Positions 16,863 through 27,181 of a stretch of DNA of 35,688 nt are shown here, in pieces (positions within the stretch are counted from its first letter, which is position 1; each line of letters begins with the position of its first letter). Position numbers and translations under genes: made by a program. Under the pieces are notes generated by a model that saw only the letters and a program-made list of their open reading frames with translations, was not told where the DNA came from and searched no databases. Origin of the DNA: Actinomycetes bacterium (GTDB lineage: Bacteria; Actinomycetota; Acidimicrobiia; Acidimicrobiales; JAJZXF01); assembly GCA_021791755.1 (NCBI GenBank), contig JAJYWA010000013.1:1-35688 (forward strand), given 5' to 3'.

Positions 16863-18216
16863 CACCTGGTTCGAGGTCGAACAGGTCCCGTAGCGCTTCG
16901 GAGAGCCGATCACTCGCGCCGGACCTGCCAGCCTCTTTTAGCTTCACGGTGGGGCGATGAAGGAGCTTGCTCAGGATTGCCCGGGTAAGAGACTCGACCA
17001 ACTCGCGCTCGCGCTCGCCCATCGCATCAAGCTGGGAGCTGTGCCGGTCGATCTCCGAGCGCCGGATCTCTTCAGCTTGCTGGTGGAAGGCAGCCACGAG
17101 GGGGGCCACGTCCCGCTCGCGCCTCGAGAGCCCGTAGCGGACGACCTCCTCTGCAACGATTGAGCGGGCACGGTCCACCTCGGCTTCACGACCGGCCATC
17201 TGCGCGTTCACGAACAAGCGGAGCCTGTCCAGGTCGATGAGGGTCACAGAGGCGACCTTGCCGGCCTGGGAGTCCACGTTGCGGGGTACGCCGAGGTCCA
17301 CTACCAGAAGGGGGCGGTCTGGGCGCTGGGACATGGCCTCTTCGATCGCGGCAGCGCTCAGCACGAATGACGGGGTGGCCACCGACACCAAGACCACGTC
17401 TGCTGCAGCGAGCTCGTCTTGCAAGGCCGAGAGGCTGCGCCATTGGGCCCCCATCTGCTCGGCAAGCAGGGCGGCTCGCTCTACCGTTCGGCTGATGACG
17501 ACGATCTCCGGTCCACGGGCATGCTCCGAGAGGCCCCTTGCAGAGGGCTCCGTGGCGTGGGCGACCGGGTCGGCCGGGCTCTGCTGGGAGCTCGTCTTGG
17601 ATGCGAGCGCCGTTGCCATTCCCTTGCCCATCGCTCCGGCTCCGAGCAGTAGGACCCGACGGCCGTCAAGACCTTCCGCAAGGCGATCAGAAGCCAGGGC
17701 AACCGCAGCGTGTGAGAGAGATGTCATACCCCGTGCGATCGCGGTCTCGGATCGAACCTGCTTGCCGACCATGACGGCATGCCTGAAGAGGCTTGAAAGC
17801 ACCTGCCCGCACGTCTTCTCAGCGCGTGCAACGTCCCATGCGCGGCGCACCTGCCCGAGCACCTCGCCCTCACCGAGAACCGGCGAGCTCAAGCCGGCCG
17901 CAACCTCGAAGAGGTGCGCTGCGGCGGCGTCTTCGTACTTGCAGTACATGAGATCGGCGATGTCCTCGAACGAAGTGCCCAAGAGGCGTGTGAACAGGTC
18001 GTATATCTGGGCAACTCCGTCGTGGAACCGGTCCACTACGGCGTAGACCTCGGTGCGCATGCAGGTCGAGAGGATCACCACCTCCCGTAGCGCGGAGCAC
18101 TCGGCCAGCTCTTGAAGCGCCTTGATGGTCTCCCCATTGCTCAGCGTGGTGCGTTCGAACACGTCGATCGACGTCGAGCTCTGGTTCAAGCCTACGACGC
18201 AGAGAGGCTCAGCCAA
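16855..18216 (-). CDS. hemA: Glutamyl-tRNA reductase with an inserted loop
   Basis: HemA reduces glutamyl-tRNA(Glu) to glutamate-1-semialdehyde, the committed step of tetrapyrrole synthesis. I chose the TTG at 18216: AGGAG lies 7 bases upstream, and it puts the catalytic cysteine at C52 (ILSTCMRTEVYA), near the family value of 50. The NADPH domain has LLLGAGAMGKGMA, VISRTVERA and VDLGVPRNVD, and the dimerisation domain is at the C-terminus. About 30 residues (206-236: Ser/Pro/Ala/His-rich) are inserted after the Gly-rich loop before EIVVISRT. This segment is absent from the family as I know it. The start overlaps the end of the large membrane-protein gene by 8 bases. Confidence 0.95.
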   Translation of the reverse strand: MAEPLCVVGLNQSSTSIDVFERTTLSNGETIKALQELAECSALREVVILSTCMRTEVYAVVDRFHDGVAQIYDLFTRLLGTSFEDIADLMYCKYEDAAAAHLFEVAAGLSSPVLGEGEVLGQVRRAWDVARAEKTCGQVLSSLFRHAVMVGKQVRSETAIARGMTSLSHAAVALASDRLAEGLDGRRVLLLGAGAMGKGMATALASKTSSQQSPADPVAHATEPSARGLSEHARGPEIVVISRTVERAALLAEQMGAQWRSLSALQDELAAADVVLVSVATPSFVLSAAAIEEAMSQRPDRPLLVVDLGVPRNVDSQAGKVASVTLIDLDRLRLFVNAQMAGREAEVDRARSIVAEEVVRYGLSRRERDVAPLVAAFHQQAEEIRRSEIDRHSSQLDAMGERERELVESLTRAILSKLLHRPTVKLKEAGRSGASDRLSEALRDLFDLEPGDE

Positions 18217-21200
18217 GGTCGCTCTCCTCTTGCACCTCGTGCCAAGTGGCTCGCGCGATGCCGCGACGTCGTCTGTCAAGAGCCCAGGCTCCGCAGATCA
18301 GCGCCGCGATCAGTGCGACGCCGACTACGCTCGTGATCATCCACGGCGCCCAGACAGCCTGAGGCCCGTAGACCACGGAAGCCGTCGTGGCTGGCCCGGC
18401 AGGGATGATGGCGCCGGTCCAGAAGCCGTCGACGCAGATGGATGGCGTGCTTGCGCCTTTCGATCCATCGATGGCCACCTGCCAGCCTGCCTGGCATGGC
18501 ATGTCCGTCGTGAGCAGCTCAGGAGCTCTTCTTGCTGGCAAGCCGAGAGAGAAGGAGGTCGCGGACTGTCCCTCGATGGCGACCGGCAGGGAGATTGGAG
18601 TACTCGTTGGGGTGCGCTGAGATGCTTGTGCAGGCAGCGCCGGCGTGCCAGACGGCGCAGGCACCCGGAGACCGACAGGCGCCTGTGGCCAGAGCCCGAC
18701 CCGGCCGGCTTGGCTCGGCGTCAGCAAAGTTACGAGGTTGAGCGCGTTCGATCCCGTGTAATTCTCGATGCGAACCGTGTTGTCTCCACGGCGTCCAGAG
18801 AAGCTGCCTGCCACCAACCACCTGAAGCGTGTTCGCGTGGCGACGGTGCGAACGCTGCTAGCGGATGAGCCGTTGACGCTGATGTTGATGCCTCCCCCGA
18901 CTGGCGAGGTAAGCGTTCGTACGACGGCAAGGTAAGCGCCGGATCTTTTCAACGTGAAGTTCGCGGTCATGCTCACCTGACCCTGGGTGGTCGCGCTTGC
19001 CATCACTACGCCCTGGCCCATGTCGAAGAAACCGTTGTCGGCAAGGCCGGCGTTGATGACAGCAGAGTCCCATCCGCCGAAGCCGGAGTCCATCGGCGCC
19101 ATCGTTCGCATTGCGTTCCAATGCGTGGTCGAGGTGGCGTAGTTGTCTGTCTGGGCTGGCGCTATGACGCTTGCCACGCAGTGCGGATCTCCGAGGACCT
19201 GGGACAGCCCGAGAACCGCTGGCGAGCAAGACATCCCTGCTGAAACCGAGCCGGATGCCATCGCGTCAATGCCTGCCTTTGCAGCTCCGGGAAGCAGGAG
19301 CTGCGATCGGACTACGTAGCTCGTTGCGGGCGCGAGTCGTGTCAATGCGGACACGAGGCTTCCGGACCACATCGAAGGCGCACGCTTGGACAGGGTGAAG
19401 CCGCTCCGAGGCCCTGGAACCTGAAAAAGATAGACGCCGCTGCCGTAGGAGCCCACCTGTCTGGTGACCTTCCTAAGGTTCGTGAGCTGGGCGTTGCCCG
19501 TCGGCGCGGCGCCGACGATGTCGTTGTGGAATAGCACATATTTGATGTCGGCCTCCTGCAGCAGTCGGAGGAACGCGTTGGGGTCGCCGATGGCCAAAGT
19601 CTGCGCCCACCAGGCGAACTTCTGCAGCGGCGTCGTCATGTGATAATAGCCGATAGTCCTTGCTGGGATGCTCGCTGCCACTCCGAACCCGGTGATCCTC
19701 GATGCGTTCCAGGTGTAGGAGGCCTCGTCGTGAAGGCTGTTCTGGCCGAGGCCCGCGTAGTACGGGGCAAGGTCGAGGACCTGTCCCTGGCCCATGTGCA
19801 GGCTGGCAATTTTGCCGAAAGCACGACTGTACGCGGTGGGCAGGGGGATCGGTTTGTAGTAGTAGTCCAGAATTCTCACCGCGTTCACGCCGCTCGTGAT
19901 GCTGAACGCACCGAGGATCACCAGTGCGGCTACCGACCTGGCCGCGATCGGAGCGAAGGCCGCTATCGGGCGTCGCTCCCGACGTGCTCGCCACCGTCTT
20001 GCTACCCAAGCTGCCGCCTTGTGCCCAACGATGGTGAGTCCCACGGCCAGGAACACGGGTTCAGCGACCCACCACAGGTAAGAGGCTTTTTCGGGCACGC
20101 GGAGGACCCATCCGAGGGGCATGTTGAGAACGAGGAAGTAGTAGGAGTGCCTGAGCTTAGGGACTGCAGGCCACGCAGAGATGAGCATTGCCACTATTCC
20201 CGCCGGGTAGCACCATCTGAGCAGAAGTGAGCGGGGTCGGTAGCGGTAGGTCACGAAGAGCGCCAGGGCTATTGCAAGCACCGGCGCCGCAGCGACGAGA
20301 ACAGTCCGAAGGACTCCGGAGCCGATGATCACCGGGTGGTACCAGTTCACCCAGAGGTTCCTGCCGATAAGGACGTCGAACATCGAGCTGTGAGCACTGA
20401 GCGTCTTTAGCATGTCGACGTTGAGCTTGTAGCCCGGGGTGATGAGCCCTTCGGTGTTCAAGATGAACCCTGGCATCACCCAGTACAGGTTGGCCACGAA
20501 GGTGATGCCTACGAAGTAGGCAAACCGCTTCAGCAGTTTCTTCGTCGCCTCACGACGCCCGACTGCGTTCAGCATTGCCTTGCGTTCCTGCCAGACGACC
20601 ATGACCAGTAGGACCAGGCAGGCCATCGCCGTGAAGATCGTGTACTGGGGGGTTGATGCCATGATCGAGAACAACAGCACGGACGAGAGGAGCGCCAGCT
20701 TGCCGCCGTCCTTCAGGTGCTTGTAGAGCAGGAGAGCCAGCGCGGGCGTGCCGGCATAAGCAAGGTAGTAGTAAGGAGCCTGGTACTGCTGGGCGGCCCA
20801 CGGCGAGAACGCGAAGAGGAGACCCGCGATGACGGCGGTGGCTTCTCCGAGACGCGAGCTGCCCAGCCCGATCTCACGCAGGACTCTCCGTACTAGGAAG
20901 TACATTGCATACGCTGCGAGAAGTAGGCTCGCGAGCAGGTAAAGCTTGTACATTGTCGACAGAGAGATGCCAAGTAGGTGCGCTCCCCAGAGGAACGGCG
21001 TCGTTGCCCAGAACCGGTCGATAGATTCGAGGTTCGAGGTCTGCGAGTACTGGTTCCACATCGGTACGAACCTGGCCAGATAGTTGGTTAGGTTCACCGG
21101 ATAGCTCATGTCCCCGTGCATCGGCAGGCCTCGAGCGACGGAGTCAGGGAGCCAGATGGCGAGCACGACCGCCCCTAGGACGACTTTGGGCCACGATCGC

Positions 21201-21331
21201 TTTGGCATGCCTGCAGGAGCTCCATGCGCGGCGGCGGCTCCAGGCTCGTCCAGCTTGTCTGGGTTCGCCTGGTCCGGGTGCGCCGTCGAACGCTCGACGA
21301 TCGAGGACTTCTCGGGGATCTTGAGGGTCAT
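18209..21331 (-). CDS. Very large multi-pass membrane protein, possibly GT-C-like glycosyltransferase
   Basis: This 1040-residue protein starts at an ATG with GGGAG 3 bases upstream. After a charged N-terminus (about 45 residues) there are roughly 12 hydrophobic segments up to about residue 480. The first extracytoplasmic loop contains an acidic GDMSYP motif, as in GT-C enzymes. A long non-membrane part (about 490-985, Thr/Ser/Gly-rich, likely outside) follows, then one C-terminal helix (WAPWMITSVVGVALIAALI) and a basic tail. This layout recalls actinobacterial GT-C arabinofuranosyltransferase-like or YfhO-like proteins. That is an architectural comparison only, and the substrate is unknown. 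It lies 13 bases after the LmbE-like gene and overlaps hemA. Confidence 0.75.
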   Translation of the reverse strand: MTLKIPEKSSIVERSTAHPDQANPDKLDEPGAAAAHGAPAGMPKRSWPKVVLGAVVLAIWLPDSVARGLPMHGDMSYPVNLTNYLARFVPMWNQYSQTSNLESIDRFWATTPFLWGAHLLGISLSTMYKLYLLASLLLAAYAMYFLVRRVLREIGLGSSRLGEATAVIAGLLFAFSPWAAQQYQAPYYYLAYAGTPALALLLYKHLKDGGKLALLSSVLLFSIMASTPQYTIFTAMACLVLLVMVVWQERKAMLNAVGRREATKKLLKRFAYFVGITFVANLYWVMPGFILNTEGLITPGYKLNVDMLKTLSAHSSMFDVLIGRNLWVNWYHPVIIGSGVLRTVLVAAAPVLAIALALFVTYRYRPRSLLLRWCYPAGIVAMLISAWPAVPKLRHSYYFLVLNMPLGWVLRVPEKASYLWWVAEPVFLAVGLTIVGHKAAAWVARRWRARRERRPIAAFAPIAARSVAALVILGAFSITSGVNAVRILDYYYKPIPLPTAYSRAFGKIASLHMGQGQVLDLAPYYAGLGQNSLHDEASYTWNASRITGFGVAASIPARTIGYYHMTTPLQKFAWWAQTLAIGDPNAFLRLLQEADIKYVLFHNDIVGAAPTGNAQLTNLRKVTRQVGSYGSGVYLFQVPGPRSGFTLSKRAPSMWSGSLVSALTRLAPATSYVVRSQLLLPGAAKAGIDAMASGSVSAGMSCSPAVLGLSQVLGDPHCVASVIAPAQTDNYATSTTHWNAMRTMAPMDSGFGGWDSAVINAGLADNGFFDMGQGVVMASATTQGQVSMTANFTLKRSGAYLAVVRTLTSPVGGGINISVNGSSASSVRTVATRTRFRWLVAGSFSGRRGDNTVRIENYTGSNALNLVTLLTPSQAGRVGLWPQAPVGLRVPAPSGTPALPAQASQRTPTSTPISLPVAIEGQSATSFSLGLPARRAPELLTTDMPCQAGWQVAIDGSKGASTPSICVDGFWTGAIIPAGPATTASVVYGPQAVWAPWMITSVVGVALIAALICGAWALDRRRRGIARATWHEVQEESDLG

Positions 21332-21344
21332 CGTCTCCCGCAGG

Positions 21345-22061
21345 TCATCGTGTGTCGACTACTTGGAATGCTTCAGCGAGGCGTCCCTCGCCCAAGCCAG
21401 AGCGTACGGCGTTCTCCTGGAGCCACCCCCGGACCATCTCGGAGAGCCCACCGGCTGAGCCCAGCTGGCTCTCGTGGCAGCGAAGAGCGGCGATCTTGAG
21501 CTCGAAGGTCTCTGTGACGTCCACAGCGGTGGTCGGGTGTGGTGATGCCATCAGCCACACTTCTTCGACCACATGAGGCTCGAGACCTTCTTCGAGCAGC
21601 TCCGGGTAGGAGAATGGATTGCGTGAATCGGGGTAGACGGAGCGGATCAACGCTTCTCCGGCCGCGAGGTGGTCAGGATGGCTCGCATGGATGCGGCCCC
21701 AGTGCCTCTCCGGCGATTGGCATATGATCGATCGTGGTTTCGCGCTCCTGATAACCCGCGTGAAGTCCCTTCTCAGCTCTCTGGTCGGCTCCAGGCTGCC
21801 GTCTGGGTAACCGAGGAAGCGCACCTCGTCGACGCCGAGCGTCTTGGCTGCAGCACGCTGCTCTGTCTGGCGCAGCGCTACGAGGTCAACGGGCGCGATC
21901 GATGAGTCGAGGGCGCCTTGCGCCCCGTCGGTGACGATGCAGTAAGAGACTTTCACCCCACTAGACGTAAGCGCTGCGACGGTGCCTCCCGCACCGAAGT
22001 CAACGTCATCCGGGTGAGCGGAGACGACGAGAACGGGACCGGAGATCTGCTCCGCAGGCAT
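21345..22061 (-). CDS. LmbE/PIG-L family N-deacetylase-like protein
   Basis: The zinc-binding signature AHPDD appears in VVSAHPDDVDFGAGGT, with a later HxxH-type ligand region (HASHPDHLAAG). The fold is that of GlcNAc-type deacetylases such as MshB (mycothiol) and PIG-L (GPI). The conserved sequence begins about 14 residues after the ATG at 22061, which I therefore chose (238 residues), although it lacks a clear Shine-Dalgarno. The frame stays open to 22232. Pairing with the large membrane glycosyltransferase-like gene 13 bases downstream suggests a shared job in glycan or glycolipid modification. That is inference. Confidence 0.85.
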   Translation of the reverse strand: MPAEQISGPVLVVSAHPDDVDFGAGGTVAALTSSGVKVSYCIVTDGAQGALDSSIAPVDLVALRQTEQRAAAKTLGVDEVRFLGYPDGSLEPTRELRRDFTRVIRSAKPRSIICQSPERHWGRIHASHPDHLAAGEALIRSVYPDSRNPFSYPELLEEGLEPHVVEEVWLMASPHPTTAVDVTETFELKIAALRCHESQLGSAGGLSEMVRGWLQENAVRSGLGEGRLAEAFQVVDTR

Positions 22062-22130
22062 CTCGACGCATGGAACAGCCGCCTGTTCGATGTTCGGGTT
22101 ACTCGACACGGCTAGTACGTGATCGGATAG

Positions 22131-24260
<2,130 letters not shown>

Positions 24261-24308
24261 GTCGGAGCAGCCTGGTGTACTGGCGAGGCTCGCAAGTGGA
24301 TGCGTGGC

Positions 24309-24346
24309 GAGAGCTACGTGACTAGAGAGCTACGTGACTAGAGAGC
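24309..24346. repeat. 16-bp tandem duplication over a stop codon
   Basis: GAGAGCTACGTGACTA occurs twice (24309-24324, 24325-24340) and is followed by GAGAGC. The second copy contains the TAG stop (24338-24340, minus) of the oxidoreductase gene. The duplication therefore copied the 3' end and stop codon of that gene. Confidence 0.85.
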
Positions 24347-25207
24347 CTGCCTGTGGTCACGGGCAAACGCAATGACCGAGGAGTAGTCCAAGTCTCCGAG
24401 GTCTTTTTCGATGGCATCCTCCAGCCAGGATCGCGCAGCTCGGCCGACTCGCGGATCACAGCCCAACGCTTCAGCGGTCTCGACCGCGATCCTTGCATCC
24501 TTTGCAGCCAGCGCTAGCCTGAACCGCGGTGGGTAGCGACCTGAGTCCAACAGCTCGCGTTTGGACCTAACGGTCGCGCCAATGGGTGAGTCGGAGAGGA
24601 TGTCCAAGACCAGTTGCTGGTCAAGGTCGAGCGCGTCTGCGAGGGTCAGCGCCTCACCAAGCGTGGTCATCAGGCTGACCAGAGACGAGTTCACGACGAG
24701 CTTCATCGCGGCGCCTGATCCAAGGGGGCCAAGATGGCGTGGCTCCCCCATGGACGCTAAGAGCTCGCTGCAGCGGTCATACGTGCTTGGGTCGCCACCG
24801 ACGAAAATACGCAGAGTGCCATCCTGCGCTTGGGGTACGCTGCCGAGGACTGGAGCATCCAATAGCTCGGTTCCCCCGGGGAGGAGCGTTGCGGCATGTT
24901 CCAGTGCGCGAGGGCCGATGGTGGACATCTCGATGAGGACGGCATTCGCGGCGATCGTAGACACGACTCCATCCGATCCGGTCAATACGCTTCCCAGTGC
25001 CTTGGAATCAGCAAGCATGGTAACAACTACGTCGGCGTTTCTTGCTGCTTCGGCTGGTGTCGTGGCGAGAGCCGCCCCCTTCGCGACGAGGGGCTCCGCG
25101 CGAGATGGCGTCCTGTTCCACACGGTCACATCATGCCCGGCAGCAAGTACGCGTTCTGCCATTGGCAACCCCATTGATCCGGCACCAAGCCACGCGACTC
25201 TGTTCAC
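24338..25207 (-). CDS. NAD(P)-dependent beta-hydroxyacid dehydrogenase family oxidoreductase
   Basis: This 289-residue protein of the 3-hydroxyisobutyrate dehydrogenase / glyoxylate reductase superfamily starts at a GTG with GGGAG directly upstream. The Rossmann motif is WLGAGSMGLPMAERV (6-20), with VWNRTPSRAE after beta-2. The substrate loop is DAPVLGSVPQAQDGTL, and the catalytic lysine lies in GSGAAMKLVVNSS. All family hallmarks are present. The substrate cannot be assigned; the second beta-hydroxyacid motif DAPVLGS differs slightly from the commoner DAPVSGG. It is divergent from the VC0807-like gene. Confidence 0.9.
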   Translation of the reverse strand: MNRVAWLGAGSMGLPMAERVLAAGHDVTVWNRTPSRAEPLVAKGAALATTPAEAARNADVVVTMLADSKALGSVLTGSDGVVSTIAANAVLIEMSTIGPRALEHAATLLPGGTELLDAPVLGSVPQAQDGTLRIFVGGDPSTYDRCSELLASMGEPRHLGPLGSGAAMKLVVNSSLVSLMTTLGEALTLADALDLDQQLVLDILSDSPIGATVRSKRELLDSGRYPPRFRLALAAKDARIAVETAEALGCDPRVGRAARSWLEDAIEKDLGDLDYSSVIAFARDHRQAL

Positions 25208-25491
25208 TTCTCCCTGTATAGCGCATCGTGCGCAGGTGCGTGATGGAGGCCCACATCGGATCCCGCAATCGGAGCGTTTGGATCGCGCGACGTAGGTACC
25301 AGAAGCCAGGCACAGCACGAACCGTCCCCGGAAGCCTGGTGTCCAGAGTTGCAAACCAAGCACGAAGCGCGAAGCTTGGCGACCAACACCAGCGCCAGCA
25401 GCTGCTAGACTGGCGCTCCATCACTTCCAACGTTCCGCCCGCCACTGCACGCTGCCACTCTGTCCTGTCGACGCTTACCATTAGCGACACC
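25208..25491. other. Divergent intergenic region, 284 bases
   Basis: This is the gap between the oxidoreductase start and my chosen start of the membrane protein. The plus frame is open throughout from 25228, but the translated sequence is Arg/Cys/Gln-rich and does not look coding. No RNA, repeat or clear promoter was recognised. Confidence 0.35.
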
Positions 25492-26184
25492 GTGAAGGGC
25501 AAGGTATTGCACCTGCCTTCCCCGCGTGCTCTGTTGCGCCACGCGGTCCCGTCGCTTCTCGAGGCCATTGTCGTTCCCACAGCGTTGTTCTACGTGATCG
25601 TGGTCCTTGTGGGTTTTCAGGGTGCGTTGGTTGGCTCGCTGGCTTGGACGTACGCTGCAATAGCGCGGCGAGTGATCCAAGGCCATGGCCTGCCAGCGGT
25701 GCTCGTTCTCGGAGGTCTCGTGCTGACTGGCCGCAGCGTTCTTGCGTTGATCACCCACAGCTCGTTCCTGTACTTCGTACAACCTGCTGCCGCTACAGCT
25801 ATTGTCGCATTTGCTTTCATAGCGTCGACGCTGATCCGCCGTCCGCTGGCCGAGCGCCTCGCGCGAGACTTCTGCCCGTTTGACCCGGAGTTGTTGACCA
25901 GGCCGTTTATCAAGCGGTTCTTCTTGAGGATCTCGCTGCTCTGGTCGGCTCTGCTTTTCGCGAATGCGGGTCTCGTCCTGTGGTTCCTCATAGAGTCGTC
26001 GCTCCAATCGTTCGTGCTCGAGCGCGGCTTGATCTCTCTCGGCCTCGAAGCTGTTGGCATCGGGCTTTCGGTGCTCTGGTTCGTTCGCATGATGCGTGGA
26101 GAAGGAATTTCGCTGCGATGGGGTTCGCTGCGTCATTCTGCAGAGCACGTAGCTGTGGGCGGTCCCGTCCGTTCTGTTCGCTGA
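25492..26184 (+). CDS. Integral membrane protein, VC0807-like
   Basis: This product of about 230 residues from a GTG at 25492 has about six hydrophobic segments, starting with LLEAIVVPTALFYVIVVLV. The segments are linked by basic loops, including the motif RRPLAERLARDFCPFDPELL, and the order resembles the VC0807/intracellular-septation-A-like family. The start is not certain because no Shine-Dalgarno precedes it; the frame is open back to 25228 but upstream residues look non-coding. Function is unknown. It ends 121 bases before the convergent comF gene. Confidence 0.65.
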   Translation: MKGKVLHLPSPRALLRHAVPSLLEAIVVPTALFYVIVVLVGFQGALVGSLAWTYAAIARRVIQGHGLPAVLVLGGLVLTGRSVLALITHSSFLYFVQPAAATAIVAFAFIASTLIRRPLAERLARDFCPFDPELLTRPFIKRFFLRISLLWSALLFANAGLVLWFLIESSLQSFVLERGLISLGLEAVGIGLSVLWFVRMMRGEGISLRWGSLRHSAEHVAVGGPVRSVR

Positions 26185-26305
26185 TCGAAGGCGGCGTTGC
26201 TTGCAAGCTCGCAGGCTCGTTGCCTGCGTTTGGCCGTTGCGTCGGGATGCGGGGGCGAGGACGTGTCAGGGTGGCGCGGGGCGTGTCGCTGCTGGAGGTG
26301 GATGG

Positions 26306-27181
26306 TCAAGCTTCGCGGGAGTCGCTTGGTGAGTGGCAGATCGAGCATGCGCTGAAGCTGAAGGGTCGTGCGGACGCATAGGTCCAGAATCGCCGCGTGC
26401 TGGCGTCGAAGAAGGGATTGATGACGCGGCCGATGACCAGGCAGGCAAGCACTTGTGCGCCGGCGACAGACAGTGTGGAAGCAGCGCTCTGGATCCTGGC
26501 GCCGGTGGTGAAGGTATCGTCAAGGAGCAGGACGCGTTTGCCCGCGAGTGTGGGGTTGGCCACGCGGTACGCCCGAGGGCTCCCATGGTTATGGGCAAGT
26601 GGGACCTGTGGGTTCCGTTCTAGAAGTCCGGGCTCCAGCCGGCCAATATGCTCCGCTCTTCCAGCGAGCGCTTCCAGTGGATGAAGCGTGTCAACACCAT
26701 GAAGCTCGGGCGAGGTCGAGGGAACCACGCAGGCCAGGTCCCAGGATCCTCCGGCAGCTCGCGATATGCAGTGGTGATGGCCTTCGAGGAAGTGATCCAG
26801 CAACGTGAGCAAGTAGTGAGAGAAGCGTTCTCTGTCTGGACCGCGGTGGCTGCGCTTGTACTCGATCAAGACACGATGCAGCCGCCCTGACGGTTCTGTA
26901 AGGCTGATGGGAACGATGAGGCGGCAGGGGTGTGGGACCTGGGCGCAGCTCTGGAGGCAGCTGGTGCAGGCGCCTGATCGCGTGGAGGCGCTTCCGTGAC
27001 AGATGCGGCATGTTCCTGGGCCCAGTGGAGGTATGGGTGTGCATGCATGTCGGAGAAAGCGATCGGCGCCGTGCACATGGAGCGAGCGGGGGCTGCTCTG
27101 GGAGATCATCGCCGTGTCGAGGTCTTTGCTGCCAGCAGCAGGCGGCCTGTCAAAAGAGCCGCCCAACGTCGAAGCTGTCAT
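26306..27181 (-). CDS. comF: ComF family phosphoribosyltransferase-like protein
   Basis: ComF proteins are needed for DNA uptake in naturally competent bacteria and have a zinc finger followed by a PRTase fold. Here the finger is CRICHGSASTRSGACTSC, and the PRPP loop is VLLLDDTFTTGARIQSAA. YKRSHRG lies in the expected place in between. The region before the finger and some loops (about 190-215 with HPLEALAGRAEHIGRLE) are longer than I expect. The ATG at 27181 overlaps the dprA end by 32 bases; an ATG at 27109 avoids the overlap and is an alternative. The gene follows recA and dprA on the same strand. Confidence 0.82.
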   Translation of the reverse strand: MTASTLGGSFDRPPAAGSKDLDTAMISQSSPRSLHVHGADRFLRHACTPIPPLGPGTCRICHGSASTRSGACTSCLQSCAQVPHPCRLIVPISLTEPSGRLHRVLIEYKRSHRGPDRERFSHYLLTLLDHFLEGHHHCISRAAGGSWDLACVVPSTSPELHGVDTLHPLEALAGRAEHIGRLEPGLLERNPQVPLAHNHGSPRAYRVANPTLAGKRVLLLDDTFTTGARIQSAASTLSVAGAQVLACLVIGRVINPFFDASTRRFWTYASARPFSFSACSICHSPSDSREA

